Source: Aptenodytes patagonicus
Lineage: Eukaryota > Chordata > Aves > Sphenisciformes > Spheniscidae
Direction of reading: 5' to 3'
Assembly: GCF_965638725.1 (NCBI RefSeq)
Contig: NC_134982.1
Span: forward strand, 5,390,126 to 5,454,125
DNA length: 64,000 nucleotides
The translations under genes were made by a program, and so were the position numbers. The notes beneath the pieces were generated by a model that saw only the letters and a list, made by a program, of their open reading frames with translations, did not search any database and was not told where the DNA came from. Below are positions 46,106 through 59,025 of this stretch, piece by piece; within the stretch, counting starts at the first letter, position 1, and the number at the start of each line of letters is the position of its first letter.

Positions 46106-49100
46106 ATTAACTATCCTTGCTTTACTGTTAAATCATGCTCACTCTGCTTATTGCATTCATCTGTTTTCTCTCATCTTGTACTTATATAGAAAGGTTCTTG
46201 GACAACATCCACCTTTTCTTCTTTAATTTGTGTACAGAATCGAGCCCAATGCGCACTCAGGCTGGAACTCTAAGTGCCAGTTCAAAAGAGACAGTAAATG
46301 TTAATTTGTGATTGGAAAACAGAGAAAATCAGCTGATAAAAATTGATCTCAGTGAAGCTTCTGCTAGGGAAGATTTTTCTTTAGAGAGTTCATTGCATTG
46401 CATTTCATACTCGCCACAGATTTCTGGAAATCCACAGCTGTACTTAAATTGTTTATGCATCTGACCATTGTTATCAGAAAACTCTTACAGATGATTTTTC
46501 TCCCAGTGTCTTTGCACAATGTAGCTACGCAATGCAGCTGTACAGGAATGCACATCTAAACATTAAGTTAGTCATAGCATTTGCATTTTGATAACTCCTC
46601 CCTTTTGAATAAAGAACCAGAAGAAACCTTGTATCTGGGTGAATCTTTTCTTAAGGCTGATTTTAAATAAATCAGTCAAAAGTTTGGCATTGCATCATAT
46701 TCCAGAAGGGAGAACTGAATTACTATGTGATAAATGTAGTTAAGGAAAGTAATTATTCTTCTTAAAGTAATATTATTACCTTTCTAACTTATGGAATTCA
46801 TTTCCCTGGCTTCTATTTGACGTGTATTATCATTTAAAAATAACTGTACTTTCAATGTACAGCACTGCTTTATGGCTTTAGGTCCTTTTATCTTCCTCCC
46901 TTTTCCACCACCACATTAGAAACTTCAAATTCCACCTCTTCTATGAGGGATTTTCTATTCTGCAGGATGTGTCCCCCTGAATAAAACCAAGTTCCTGTAG
47001 AATAAAAAAAAAAAATTACTCTTATTGCCAACAGGCAAAAAATTAAGACACGGAGACTGCTTTATTTCATTCCAGCTATTTTCCTACTTCTATTTTTTTT
47101 TTAAATCAGGATAGCTTTAGAGAAAGAAAGAGGGAGACCGAGAAAGCCATCATTAGATAGATCTTCTGATCTTTATCTGCAGTAGCACAGTCAGAAGAGC
47201 TAATGCTATGATGATAGCTTTGAAATCTCTTAGGAATTGGATAAAGAGAAGCGATAGTGATGAACTCCCAGCTAATAAACACAGAGTGCTTATTTCTGCA
47301 GAATGATCAATTTCCAGATGTCCTGAGGCTTGTCTGATACAGTTGATTTACTCATTCTCCCTCACTTCACTAATAAAGCTCAAGTCCAACATCAGATTAG
47401 AGAAGAGCCAGATTTCTTAAAGGGGCAGGAGGAGGCCTGGCATCATGGCACACAAATGCTGGGAGACATACTGATCTCTTCCGCCTCCTCCTGTAACCAC
47501 CAAGCTGTCTTAAACAGCTGCCTTCCTCTGCTGAAATCATACACTTTATCCGCTTTGGGTTAGTACAGTAATACAGACAATTAATTTGTTATCTTGTTAG
47601 TGGAAATTTAATGCAATGATCTAAAAGAACTCTTACATATTGTGATAAACTTTAGTGCCTCCAGGGCGCTTCTCTTCCATAGGACTCATTTCACATCCCA
47701 TCCATTATGTAAATGAGATGTGGAAATAGTTTAGTTCCCCTAATGTATCTGTACACTGATGGATTGCACAAAGTCAGCCCTACTGAAACTAATGAGGTTA
47801 AATGCATCTTGCCATTCCTTTCTACTTGGGTGAATCTCTGCGCCTGAGTTCAAGAAACGCAGTGCGAGTCTTCCTCTTCGCTTCCTTATGAAGATAATTG
47901 TGTTTCCTGACAGGGAGCATAGTGGCAACTGCTGCGTACCTGAAGCCTCGCAAGGCGTTGCTTAAGCAAGCAGAGCAGCTGCTGCTGCTATATACAACTG
48001 TGGGGTTGTCTACAGAGGCTTCAGATCATCTTCCACTTCTGGGAGGTAGGTCCCAGGACTGCGTGGAGCTGCAGGATGCAGGAATCTGCAGCCTACGTTA
48101 ACACGCAATGTTTGAAAACAGCAGAGCTGCTGGTGTTATCCATGCAAGAGCTAAACCCCAGGAGGAAAGGGTAAGGAAGCATTATTTTGCGCATCGTCAA
48201 GATGAGTCTCAAATTCTCATTGCCCCTCCAGCTAAGAGGATGATCAGCTGCAATTTGATTCAAAAGGCCAATCTTCCGCCTGTTTCAAGCTTATATTTGC
48301 AGCGAATTAGACTTCCTAGGGGATGGCGTCTTGAGCCTTGTCTTTTGGTTTTGTTTGGAATTGCTTTTTCCTGTACTGCTACAGGAAGAATCAGGAATCC
48401 TCCATCTCATTCCCTTCCCTCCTCCTCTGCACATTGCTAGTGTGAAAACGGAGGGGGCCTGGGTCAGGAGACTAAGGAATAAAGGATGTGCAGCCGTGGT
48501 CATGGGAGATGAAGTGATGTGTGTCTGGAAGTTCAGCCCTTGTGTACTTAAAGATGAAAATAGATTTAATGGAGCTGGTGGAAGCAGTTCGTATTTCAGG
48601 AGAGTATGGGACAATAACCCAAGGAGGCTGTATGTGTGCTCATACCCAGTCTCCTCTAGACCCCTGCAGGCCCTTCCCAGGTCCCACAGCCCTTCGGAGT
48701 GGGACTGGGATTTGAAAATATCATGGAAGAAACCACCAAATTCTGTCATGCCAGGAAGCGATGAGCACGTGAAATGAGGATTTCCAGTAGAACTTGGATC
48801 AAAGTAGAAGAACATGTTAGTTATATGCAGGTGACAGCAATCAATAAATTTAACGAGAGAAAACCCCTGAGGGTTCAAAAGGCTAATTCAGAGTCAAAGT
48901 CTGAGGCCTTGTGAACACGGATTTAAGCTAAAGGGGCTTGCTAATGGGTTCAGAGTCAAAGGCTTTTCCGGCCCAGAGCCTGAAACTTTTAGTTGAGCAG
49001 AAAGTTATAGTTTACAGTTGTTGGAGACTGACAGAATTGAGACAGACAGAGACCGATGGTGTTGGAGAAATGAAATTCGCCGTGAAATATCTCAGTGAAT

Positions 49101-52100
49101 GAATCATTTAATACATGGTGATGAAGAACTAAATTCTCTTGCAGAGGGGGAAGGAGAAAAATTAAAATCTTTGAAAAGAAGTGAAATGAAAAAGAAGTGT
49201 TTGAGGGAGGATGGTTAGATGGAAGAGCAAGCTAAAGGGCTCTTTTTGAAGGCATAAAAAGCCATTAGGTACGCTGAGGGGCAGAAATAAAAAGACCCAC
49301 AGCTAGGAGCAAGGAACTACCTAGAGATGAGTAGTCACACTGAGACGAGCTGTCATAGTGGATGAGGATATGCTTACTGGGGAGGAAGGAAACAGAAGAT
49401 AGGATTTCTTTCTCAAGAACACAGCTGAGGAAAGACAGATGGGGAAATTTCAGTCCGTAAGTAATGAGAAAAGTCAAGGGTGGTGTTTTGAGTTGTTTTT
49501 CTTAACAACAGGGATGATCATTTTTAAATGTGGCAGATAGAGCTGATATCCCCTAGGCAAACGGAGTTGGGAGCAGTTCGTATTTATCACAGATTAAATG
49601 GGACACTGACAGCTTTGGTAGGAGAGTGCTGGCATGAAGCATGGGCAGAAGATTCAAGTTGCTAGTGGGGGAAGGACGAATGAGGCACAAGGGCTGGGCT
49701 GGTGTAATGATGGACTCATTTTTCAGGCACATCCAGTGAACAAAAAGTGATGAAATCTAAGAGGAGTTAGCAAAATAATTAGCAAAAATCTTGCTGAACA
49801 AGTTTGACTAAGAGACCTCCACTGAGAAAAGACAGTACAATGCTCCGCTAGAAATGGTAAAGCTTCATTCTCCCTGTGTATGCATTCAGCAAAAGACAAT
49901 ATCTGTATGATGCGCAAATTCAGCTGATTTTTTTTCTTTTGAACGGAAATGTTATATTTGCATTACACCGGTTTTAGTAGTCCTGTGGTGAGGTCTGCGT
50001 TAGAAAAGCAAACAGTACCAGGGATGTTGATCGAACCCAGCTGCCCATACTGTTACACAAAAGGAAAACAGAAGAATCAGGTGGGCACCTCCACCATCTA
50101 ACTTAGTCCAGTAATACCTGAACTGCTCCCCAGAGGGGTCCACACCTTTCTACTCACAGCAGCCGCAAGCGAAGGTGGCTATGCCACAGTGGTAGGCACT
50201 TGGGGACAGGTGGGATGAGGATGCGTTGAAAGTCACGGAGCTGATAAGAGCATCCAAGAGTGCTGACTTCCAAGTTAGCGTTCTCCCTGCTGGGCAGCCT
50301 AGTCGTTTAATTTTTCTTCTTTATCTGTAATAAGCTATGCCCCAGTTCATACAAGGAGAAATACTCTGAGTATGACATGCGTTTGAAGTAAAATCTCAGC
50401 ACTTAATAGAAGTCCCAATATACCCTGCAATCTAGGAGACTGTAACAGAGGAGTTTTTATTTTTAGAAGGTTTCGTGCTGGCTTTGTTTTAATATCTGAG
50501 TCCATTCATCCCACTTTAATGCTGATTTATTGCTAAAATGAGTGCTTGCTTTATCAGCACCAGAGATGAAAAATAACGCACACTGGGAGTGCATATATCG
50601 TTCTTCTTCTCTCTCCTTTTCTGTATTTCAGATCAATAGATATGGGGTATTTTTTTACCTTTCATTCTGAAAACCACAATAATTGACTGCAGTATGAAAA
50701 CTGAAATCTATTTAAACAGATGCATAGGTAAGATCATAAGTGTTATTGCCAATTAACCTCGGCAACAAAGGAGTTTAATAGTTAGCTATCATTACGGTAT
50801 ATAGGACTTCAATTGTTGCCGTATTCTAATGGCATTCTGAAAACAACTAAAATATTTGAAAATGATCACATAGAGTACAATGTTTGACTTTATTTTAACA
50901 GCTCAGGATTACTGTGAATGGAGGAAAAACAGGCAGACGGATCTAGAATTCAGGATTTTTCCTGAAGTTCATCCTTTCCCTTGCATCCTATTAAAAACCT
51001 CAGTGATATGCCATTTCTCTGATATGAACTCTAGTGTAAAATCTTTGGATTTTACATATTTTTCAAAGGAAAATTCTGAAGGAAATACTTTATTGAGAGT
51101 GTTTTTCATTAAAATTCTTGCTGGAGACTGCTTCCTATAACAGTGTAAGAAGGATGGCAGAGAGACCACATGTAATAAGGTCAGAGACTGCCTCTGTGGA
51201 GTATAGACAAAAGAAGGGTTCTGACTGATGAAGAAGAGGTTAAAGAGGTGAAGAGTGCAAAGTGGAATGAAATAGGGAAATAGATGGAAATAGGAGACAA
51301 AGAATAGATTGGAAAGGAGCTGGAGGAGGGAAATAGCTTATTACAGACATGTGTGAAAAGCAGATTGACAAGAATCAGAATAAAGAACATACTGGGAAAA
51401 CCCTAAATGCTCTTAACCACTGACATTTGGAGTTATACTATCAACTTGAATGCTGCACATCTATGCCTGAGCCACTCTAAATTTCCAGAGTGCTTTTCTG
51501 CACTGCTTTGGTGCAAACCTGTCTTCAGTTTTCACATTTACTGGAACCAAAACAGGATATTTTAGGTTCTTCAACCAACGAACTTCTCTCCCCTTAGCCT
51601 TATATGCATATTTTATAGCACCAGGCAGACAAAATATAGAAAGGTGTATCAGGATAGGAATATGTTCCCTTTAAACATCCACTCTGAGAGAGCATCATGA
51701 TGGAGCAAAGGTGATACAAGCAGAGCTTTTCTTTAATTATGGTTGCTTTCCTGGGGTGGCAGAATTTTATTATCCAAAAGGAAAGATTTAACAGTGGCTG
51801 AATCTGCTGAAATTCTGACCCTGACTGAGATTTTGGTCAGGTCATCAAACTATGGAAAAAACAATGAACTTCAGTAAACCGCCAAGCACGGGCTCTCCAA
51901 CCTTTAAATTAAGTTGATACTTTATTTGCTCAGCACTCCATGTCCCAGTACAGATTTACCTAAGGATAGGTCTGAGTTTCAGACAATTGTTTGCAGAAGC
52001 TAGCCTTGGAAGTTTTGCAGAAAAGCTTCTTGGGAGGAAGAAGTCTAAAGGGATTTTATTTAGCAATTTGGACATGAAAAGGCACTCAGGCCTTGTTTTC

Positions 52101-53823
52101 TCCTACTGGAACAACTACCCAGTAAAACAGCCTAATCAGATTCAATATTTTGAATTTTATCTTTGAAAACAAATCTAAGGATTTGTACTTATGCCCTTCT
52201 GATGTTGGTTTGTTTTTTTTTAAATAACTAAGGGAATAGGGGGTTCATCTCATCGAACTTTAGGTGGCCACAACCTGAGTGTTTACATGAGAGCTATGTG
52301 TCTAAGCTGCCATGACAGGCAACAGAGATCACATTAATACAGTCAGAAGAGTGGAGTCGGTCTTTCATCTAAAAATGTAGGGTCTTCTTCAGTCCAAGAT
52401 TAATTACTTTCCAGGCTCCATTGGCTAAACTTTCACTGACTATAATGAAAGCTAAGAAACCTAACTCACATAGCAATGTTATGTTGTAGATACCCAGATT
52501 TGGGCAAGAGGATCCATCCTCCCCCTGAAGCTCTGTGGCCAAACGACCTCTCAGGTTTAAATTCCTCGTACTCTAACGGAGAGGCTCAAATGTGGATGGT
52601 GCATCACTGGGCCAGGAGTCTAAGCTCTACACAGGCACCTGGTTGTATTTGAAATGCCCTGAAGTATTCAAAACATCCGAGGGAGGCTGGCAGATATGAT
52701 AAAGGGCTCCAGGCAAGACCTCTGCCCTTCTGCAAGAGCAGCTGGAGGCCAGGCAGGATATCCTAGGCATCTCAAATGACAGTTGACAACTACGTGTGGG
52801 CAAATGAATCGAGCCCTGAGCCTTCATTTTCGCTTGTCCCAAAGTCTCTTGTGGGTAGGGAAATATCTCATCGTTGTAAAAATCCCCTTGTCACCAATGA
52901 AGGAGCAGCACAACCATGTCCTGTCAACTCTTCCCTGAATGGGAAGCAAAACGGCTGCAATGCAAGGCATCAACGTATACATGTAGTAAATTTAAAACTG
53001 TGGAAATTTCCCATGATCTTTTAGGATGGATTTGTTACCCAGGACGAAAATTAGAAATATTTTTTTCTGTCCCATGACAAGGGTCTTTTGCTTGACTTTA
53101 TATAGAAGTGAGCACATTATTTTTTTTCTTCCAGTAAACAGAGCATAAAAAATAAAAAATAAAAAAATCCAACAACCCAGCAATTCAAAATTGCAGGTGA
53201 GAGAAAAACACAGGAACTTACAGGACACAGGTCTGTAATTGCTCATATATACAGAAGGAATCAATGAAATAAATATAGCCTATCCAATAGATACAAGAAC
53301 AAGCCACCCCAAGTGCATAATTTGCTTCATCTGTGTTTGAAGCTGACTCAAAGCAAAGAGGGCAAAAAGTCTCAGAATGATTAGACAACTAACTAAGCTT
53401 AACATTTCCTCTCCCCTCTTGTTTATCCATTCTTCATTGTTCATTTAGTGATGGGAAAAGGCTCTGGAAGCAAAACCGTCATGATGGCTTACACACATGT
53501 ATCACTTAAATCCAGCTCAACCTCTCAAAAAAGCCTCTAAAGGCAGCTTAAGTTATGGTTAGGTCTTAAGCTGGGTTTCTCCACAGGAATTTCTCTCCTC
53601 CCCACAAACATAAGAGTCATTTCATCTAGAGATGTGAATCCTCAGAGAGGGGAAGAAACCCCCACAAAACGCCAAAGACACATCAGTAAAATATCTTCAT
53701 TGATGAAGATTTACTGTTTCAATGAAGGAAAAAAAATGTTTAGCAACTGCTGGGCATTTCCAGGGCTTGCTGTGCTATTTCTGTATAGCTGTGCGGCTGT
53801 TTCTCGTTCCAGGAGTTAAAGGG

Positions 53824-53840
53824 GAAAAAAAAAAAAAAAA
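53824..53840 (+). repeat. A-homopolymer
   Basis: An uninterrupted run of about 17 A. No retrogene or SINE body recognised upstream of it. Confidence 0.85.
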
Positions 53841-54879
53841 AGTCTTCTGTTTTTTTAAATGATCTGCAACCACTTGGCATGTGACTTCTGAAGTGTTTAG
53901 CACAGTCTTACAAAAACGTCATGAAAATTTATCAGCCTAGGCCCCAAATCTACTTGCCTGCCTTGTATCATCAGTCATCATGCTAATGAAAATACTAATG
54001 ACATTTCAATTGCTTTTCAAGAGAAATGAGCTGTTTCAACTGAACAGGAATTAGAAAAAAAAATTAAATTTTTGCACAAAGAGTATATCACTCTCCTTTT
54101 TTATTATTATTAATTAGATGAAGCGTTTGGCTTCAGTGAAGGCTGGGGTCCCACTGTACAAGTCACAGTAGACATAAAAAGTGAGAAACGGGCCACGTCA
54201 CTAAATAGAGAAAGGAAACAAAAGACGTAAGACCAAGAAATGGAATGGAAAACAGAAACACTCAAAATGTTTTCAAGTCACTCAATGAACTCTAAGCTGA
54301 GTTATTTTAGGATTTTAGATGATCAATACAGAGAAGAAGACATCTCCAGAAGTAACCTCACTCCACCTAGGCTAGATGTCTATGTTTGGGTACAATTAAT
54401 TGCCCCGGGAGTTACCTACATTGGCTAGCTCAGACCCAGACATCAAACTTTCAGAAGTCAAAGTATGGCTGTATAAATCACGGGCAAAGCATCTCCCCAT
54501 CACCTCATGGCAGGTCAGTGAGAGATACAGCTTCACTCCCTTGTTCCCCAACCCAATTCCCTATCACAGCCACCATCTCAGGGTTATTGCTAGGATGGAT
54601 CTCCTAGCAGTGTATCTCCTCCGGAGCAGAGGGGCTGGAGAAACAGGTGGTTCAGCTCCCCAGGTGGCACCACATAGCCTGGCTTTTCATTGTCAGGAAG
54701 GAGCTGGACAGAGGTCCCCAGCAGACGAAGGTGTCAGTAGGTGGTGCTGATGACCAAGGGGTGCAAGTCCTGGTTTCACTGCACCAGTGCACCTTGATCA
54801 TGTGCAATACCCGTTCCCTCCCGCAGCTCACATTTTCCCTGAAGATCATACACATTCGTCACATTGTCTTCACAGACTG

Positions 54880-55042
54880 GCAATGTCTAGTGCAAGTTTT
54901 GCCTGTTATGGTTCTCAATTTCTGTCTTTACCTTAACCCACAAGTTTTTTCACCTTATTTTCTCCCCCTGTCCTGTTGAAGAGCGGGAGTGAGAGAGCAG
55001 CTGGGTGGGTGTCTGGCAGCAGGCCAAGGTCAAGCCACCACA
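54880..55042 (+). mobile_element. Decayed LTR 3' portion
   Basis: The sequence CTGTCTTTACCTTAACCCAC, then a TTTTCTCCCCC stretch, GGGAGTGAGAGAGC and a terminal CAAGCCACCACA follow the order of the 3' half of avian ERV LTRs. The solo LTR at 24.4-24.9 kb has a comparable series (TTTTTATCTCAACCCACGA, then GGGGAGTGAGCGAGCGGC, then ACCACGACA). The CA end is at 55041-55042. I could not place the 5' end or a target duplication, so this is either a truncated or a strongly diverged LTR. The identification rests on recalled LTR layout. Confidence 0.55.
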
Positions 55043-57250
55043 GTAGGGGACAGGGAGGGGGTTCCCTTAGGGAGTTTTGTGATGGAGGCATGTGGGTGCC
55101 ACCTTCTTACAAAGGAGAAGTTGTGGCAAGAAGCGGGGACTGGTGTGGGACAGCAAGGAGGGGCACTTGCTCCCAGGCACGGTCCCTGCTGTGTGGCTTG
55201 GGAAAGCACCAGCACTAAAGTAGCTGCCCGCACCAATGGGTGAGCAGACTTGACAACCCAGGTGATGCTTGCCAGGTCTGATCCTAAACCAAACACTTTA
55301 CAGTTTGGAAATGTTGGAAACTTTTGAGCAAAAAGATGAAGGGGGGCATGCAATGCCTTTCCTAAAAAAAACCAAAAACAACAACAATCAAAAAACCAAA
55401 AAAAGTGACCCTGGAAAGCCACAACAGTTCCTGTGTTCCAATCTGCCATGAAACCAGAACAAATAGGCTGCGGCATGGTTTTAAGAGTCGATTATAAAAC
55501 ACCCCATCAGAACATAAACATCCCACATCGACAAAGTAATCTCTGTGGATCTCAGTGGGCCTGACCTGCTGCTGCCCTCTTCCTTGTATAGTCATGAATA
55601 CAAATGCAAGGTGAATGCTGGCTGCCTTCTGATCCGGTGACATTTTACACCCATGTTACTGATGTCAACAACTGCATGAGGGAACAGAGAATCAAACTCA
55701 GGATAACCACTTGCAAAAAATAGAAGTGCAAGCTGAAGGCATGTTTCCAAGGAGTTTAGGTATTTCAGATCTGAAGCTTACATGGCTAAGTCGATCCCTT
55801 CTGCACTCCCACATTTACTTAGGGAAAAGCCTTGTACTTTACGTTGCACTATAATTCATCGTTTGAACAGATGCTGCCCTATCTCAACAGGAGAGCTGTT
55901 CTCCATTCCTACCATCTCACTTCGTGAGTACTAAATCAGTGCAGAAAAATATCTCCCCAACAAAACTATTCGGAAATCTTTGGAGATCAAAGCCCGCAAC
56001 TTTTGCCTCCAGTATGCAATAGGAGAAAAATTATGACTTGTGTCTCATTTTGTTCAAACGGTCCTTTCTCTTTTTAAGCAAACAAACAAATAAACAGCAA
56101 ATGTCCTATTCCCACCTGGCATTAGTGCAATGTTATGTTTGAGGCTTTAAAAGCGTAAAAGTCAAACCATTCAAAATGATGGGTCCCGTAGCAAATGTAA
56201 CGTGGTCCCAAGGGTACCTACGTAGTGTATGGTATTGCTGCACATGGTATTAACTTTTATGCCTTCGTCTATATATGCAGTGTGGCTCATTTATAGTTGC
56301 TCTGGGAACCACTATGTTTACATAAATTTTAATTTCCTGTCTTTTGTTTGTTCTCTTTATCATCTTTCTAAAACAAAATTTTCCTTGTGAATTTTAGTGC
56401 TCAACCAATTATCCGCAGATGGAGGCACAGGAGAATTGACATCCTCTGATTTTTCCATGTGGCCCTGGCAATATGCCTCCACTTCAGTTTGGACCCATCA
56501 GAAACTGCGGAGCTCCAGCAGTGGCACTGTATTTCTACCAGACCAGGCCTGTTCCCACGGGTTGTGGTGATTTTGGGCTGTTGTCTCCTGGCATCTGGCC
56601 AAAACCTTCCTGATGAGTTGACATGGGACATATTTACTATATCATAACTCATTTTCCTGTTTTTGTTTTCCTTTTAAACGCACGCAGCTTGTGAATTGAA
56701 TGAATCTGGTGGTTGACTTCATATAACCACACTTGAGTTATATGCCTTCAGATTTTGGTGCGAAAGCCCTTTGCCACCTGCTCTTATAACTAAAACAAGG
56801 TGTTTACAGCTGCTTGAAATACATCTTTTGTTCAAGCTTACAGAACTGGTGCCTCGCTCAGCAGAGATCTGATGGCACCTTGTTACAAAACATTACTATA
56901 AAAGATTGAAAACTTAGAGATGCCAGTTGCACAGGAAAAAAATCAATGATGGTCCAGCTACAGATTAATGCAGTGATCTTCATGAACTGTTAATTAAAAA
57001 TCAGCATTGACAGGACCAAGCCTTGCTGCTATTTTTTAAGGAAACAAAGAATAACAGATAAAGCCAAATTATAATAGGTTGGTGCAGCAAATCCAAGAAA
57101 AATATGGCAGTTCTCAGCAGCTGTGATAGGAATCCTTCCTCTTCTTGAATAATAAAGGCTTTTGCTAATTTTAACCAGAGCCGAGTCTGAAAAACCTGCA
57201 GTCGCGTGTGACTCAGAGAGCCCCAAGGGAACGGGAGGTGGGGGGAGATA

Positions 57251-57276
57251 TGTGTGTGTGTGTATGTCTGTGTGTA
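57251..57276 (+). repeat. TG dinucleotide microsatellite
   Basis: (TG)6 then TATGTC and TGTGTGTAT. Simple intronic repeat. Confidence 0.85.
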
Positions 57277-57652
57277 TAATCTAACAGTGCCCAGAGCTTT
57301 TGAGATCCTGGACCACTTCAATCGCACAGGCCAGATTCATTAAAAACCCTGGCTACATTCCAGCAGTTAAAATTGAAGCAGCATATTTATTGCATTTTGC
57401 TCAAATAAATCTGAAAACGTGTGAATCATATTCCTTGGAGAGATGGGGAGAAGAAGTAAACAATCTCGGGCTCACACTTAGAAGCGGGGTATGACGAAGA
57501 ACAAAGATGCAGGAGGGTCATCGTTGCAGGGCGCTGCAGGATGCTTGTCGAGTCCGAGGGTTTGGGAGGCTGAGGACTCAGCCGCCATTTTCTCCACTGC
57601 TGCTATTCTGGCCTCAAATCGTCTGTTTAGTTTTCTCTATTTTATTTACACC

Positions 57653-57679
57653 CGTGCACACACACGCGCGCGCGTATAT
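57653..57679 (+). repeat. Alternating CA/CG purine-pyrimidine microsatellite
   Basis: CGTGCACACACACGCGCG continues as CGCGTATAT, an unbroken purine-pyrimidine alternation of about 27 bp, which favours left-handed Z-DNA. It lies in the SETBP1 intron, about 380 bp from a TG-rich run at 57251-57276. Confidence 0.85.
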
Positions 57680-58924
57680 TTTAAAGAGCTTCTTAGCTTA
57701 TGCAACTCCACTCTGCGGTTCTCTGTGGTTTTCCAGATGCTGTTCATGATGCTGGCACCTCACCCCAATTGCAGCTGCATTCAGCTGGGATTCAATTACA
57801 GCCTGTCTTGCAAAAGCAGATTGGTTTTTCAAAGATAACATATTTTGGGGAGGGATTTTATTTTTTTTTTCCTCACAAAAAGCAATTTTTATTAAGAAAG
57901 GAGAGGCATGACTTGCAGCTTGATCTTGCCAGGTGCTGAATGCCTCCAGGCAGGTCCTTAGCACCCTCGATATTGTTTTACTTCAGCACTTTTTACAGAG
58001 CACACAGCACCCTGCGGGGTTCAATTCTGCAAGATTAAAGTGCTGGCAGAGCAGGCTCCAAACCTGCTGCTCCCGCGGGGAAACTATTAGAAACAGTATG
58101 TTGATAACCAGTTTTCTCACGATTGATTTTGCAAACGGTAATCAGCTTAAAATTAGCAAACCTAATCATTGATTTTTTTTTGGACATACTGTTTTGGGAA
58201 AGGAGGGTAGATAGGTGTTGCAAAAACAGGAGGTGATTGAATAGTCCTCCAAGGCTTCCTCTACACCCTGGACCTTCTTCTTCCTCGGGCAATGTGTAGC
58301 TCTCCCCGAGGTGCTGCTGTGCAGAGAGGAGTCCCGTGGCTTGGCTGGGTGGGATACAGGCAGCATGGGAGGTGAAGGGGGGATCGACGCTGATGCCCAG
58401 CAGCTCGATGTGGCTGCACTACAGGCAGAGTGGGAGAGAAAGGATAGGTTTGCAGGGCTGCAATAGACTCTGAGAGACTGGTGTTGGGATTAAGAGCAGG
58501 CTCCATGAGCACAAGGGCTGGAGGGATGACAGGTTTTGAGCTTCCAGTCCTTGTTTTCACTTAACCACATTTTCCTATTCAATTATCGGTTGCACTAATG
58601 AACGCAAATTAACAATGTTATTGCTTCCTTCCAGCTTTGGATGGTGCTCAAAGAGGCTGAACACAGTACTAGGACTCAGGACACGGATACCACTGCTTCT
58701 AAAGCATCTTAAGAAATCAAACAGAGCAAAGTCATACATCACCTATTCCTGATATCAGGCAACAAAATAGACAGCCTGACTTTTGGGGATGCCAGTTGCC
58801 CATGGTGTCTAGTGAAATCCTCAGGAGCAGCCGATAGCAGAGACCTTGGCAACCCAGGCAATAAAACATGGAGTTTTGGCGACTAATATTGTACACCTAC
58901 TTTGGCAAGTGCTGGTCTACACTC

Positions 58925-59025
58925 TCCTGCCTCAGTTTCCCATATCTATAATAGGGGCAGAACATTTCTCATCTCAGCTATGGGGCTGGCAAAAATAACG
59001 AGTAATGTGAAGGTGAAAAGCAATT
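58925..59025 (-). mobile_element. MIR/CORE-SINE-like remnant
   Basis: CTGCCTCAGTTTCCCATATC, then TATAATAGGGGCAGAACATTT, GGGGCTGGC and AATAACGAGTAATGTGAAGG reads like the reverse complement of a MIR core (CCTCAGTTTCCCCATCTGTAAAATGGGG...). By convention the element then lies on the minus strand. It is heavily diverged. Confidence 0.55.

Noticed and set aside
48291..48878. 195-codon minus-strand frame, the second longest in the window, overlapped by a 148-codon plus frame
   Set aside because: The peptide has no family features, both strands are open (a sign of low stop density rather than coding), and it does not fit SETBP1 in sequence or phase.
54400..55476. Cluster of overlapping frames on both strands (up to 148 codons)
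   Set aside because: Low stop density in GC-richer sequence around the decayed LTR; no domain recognised.
56401..56652. Exon-like minus-strand frame of 83 codons
   Set aside because: No matching splice phases with the SETBP1 exon at 39496-39663 and no recognisable motif.
58261..58560. Candidate SETBP1 exon on the minus strand (Pro/Ser-rich frame)
   Set aside because: Composition is suggestive but there is no good acceptor pyrimidine tract or donor at its edges, and no SETBP1-like motif.
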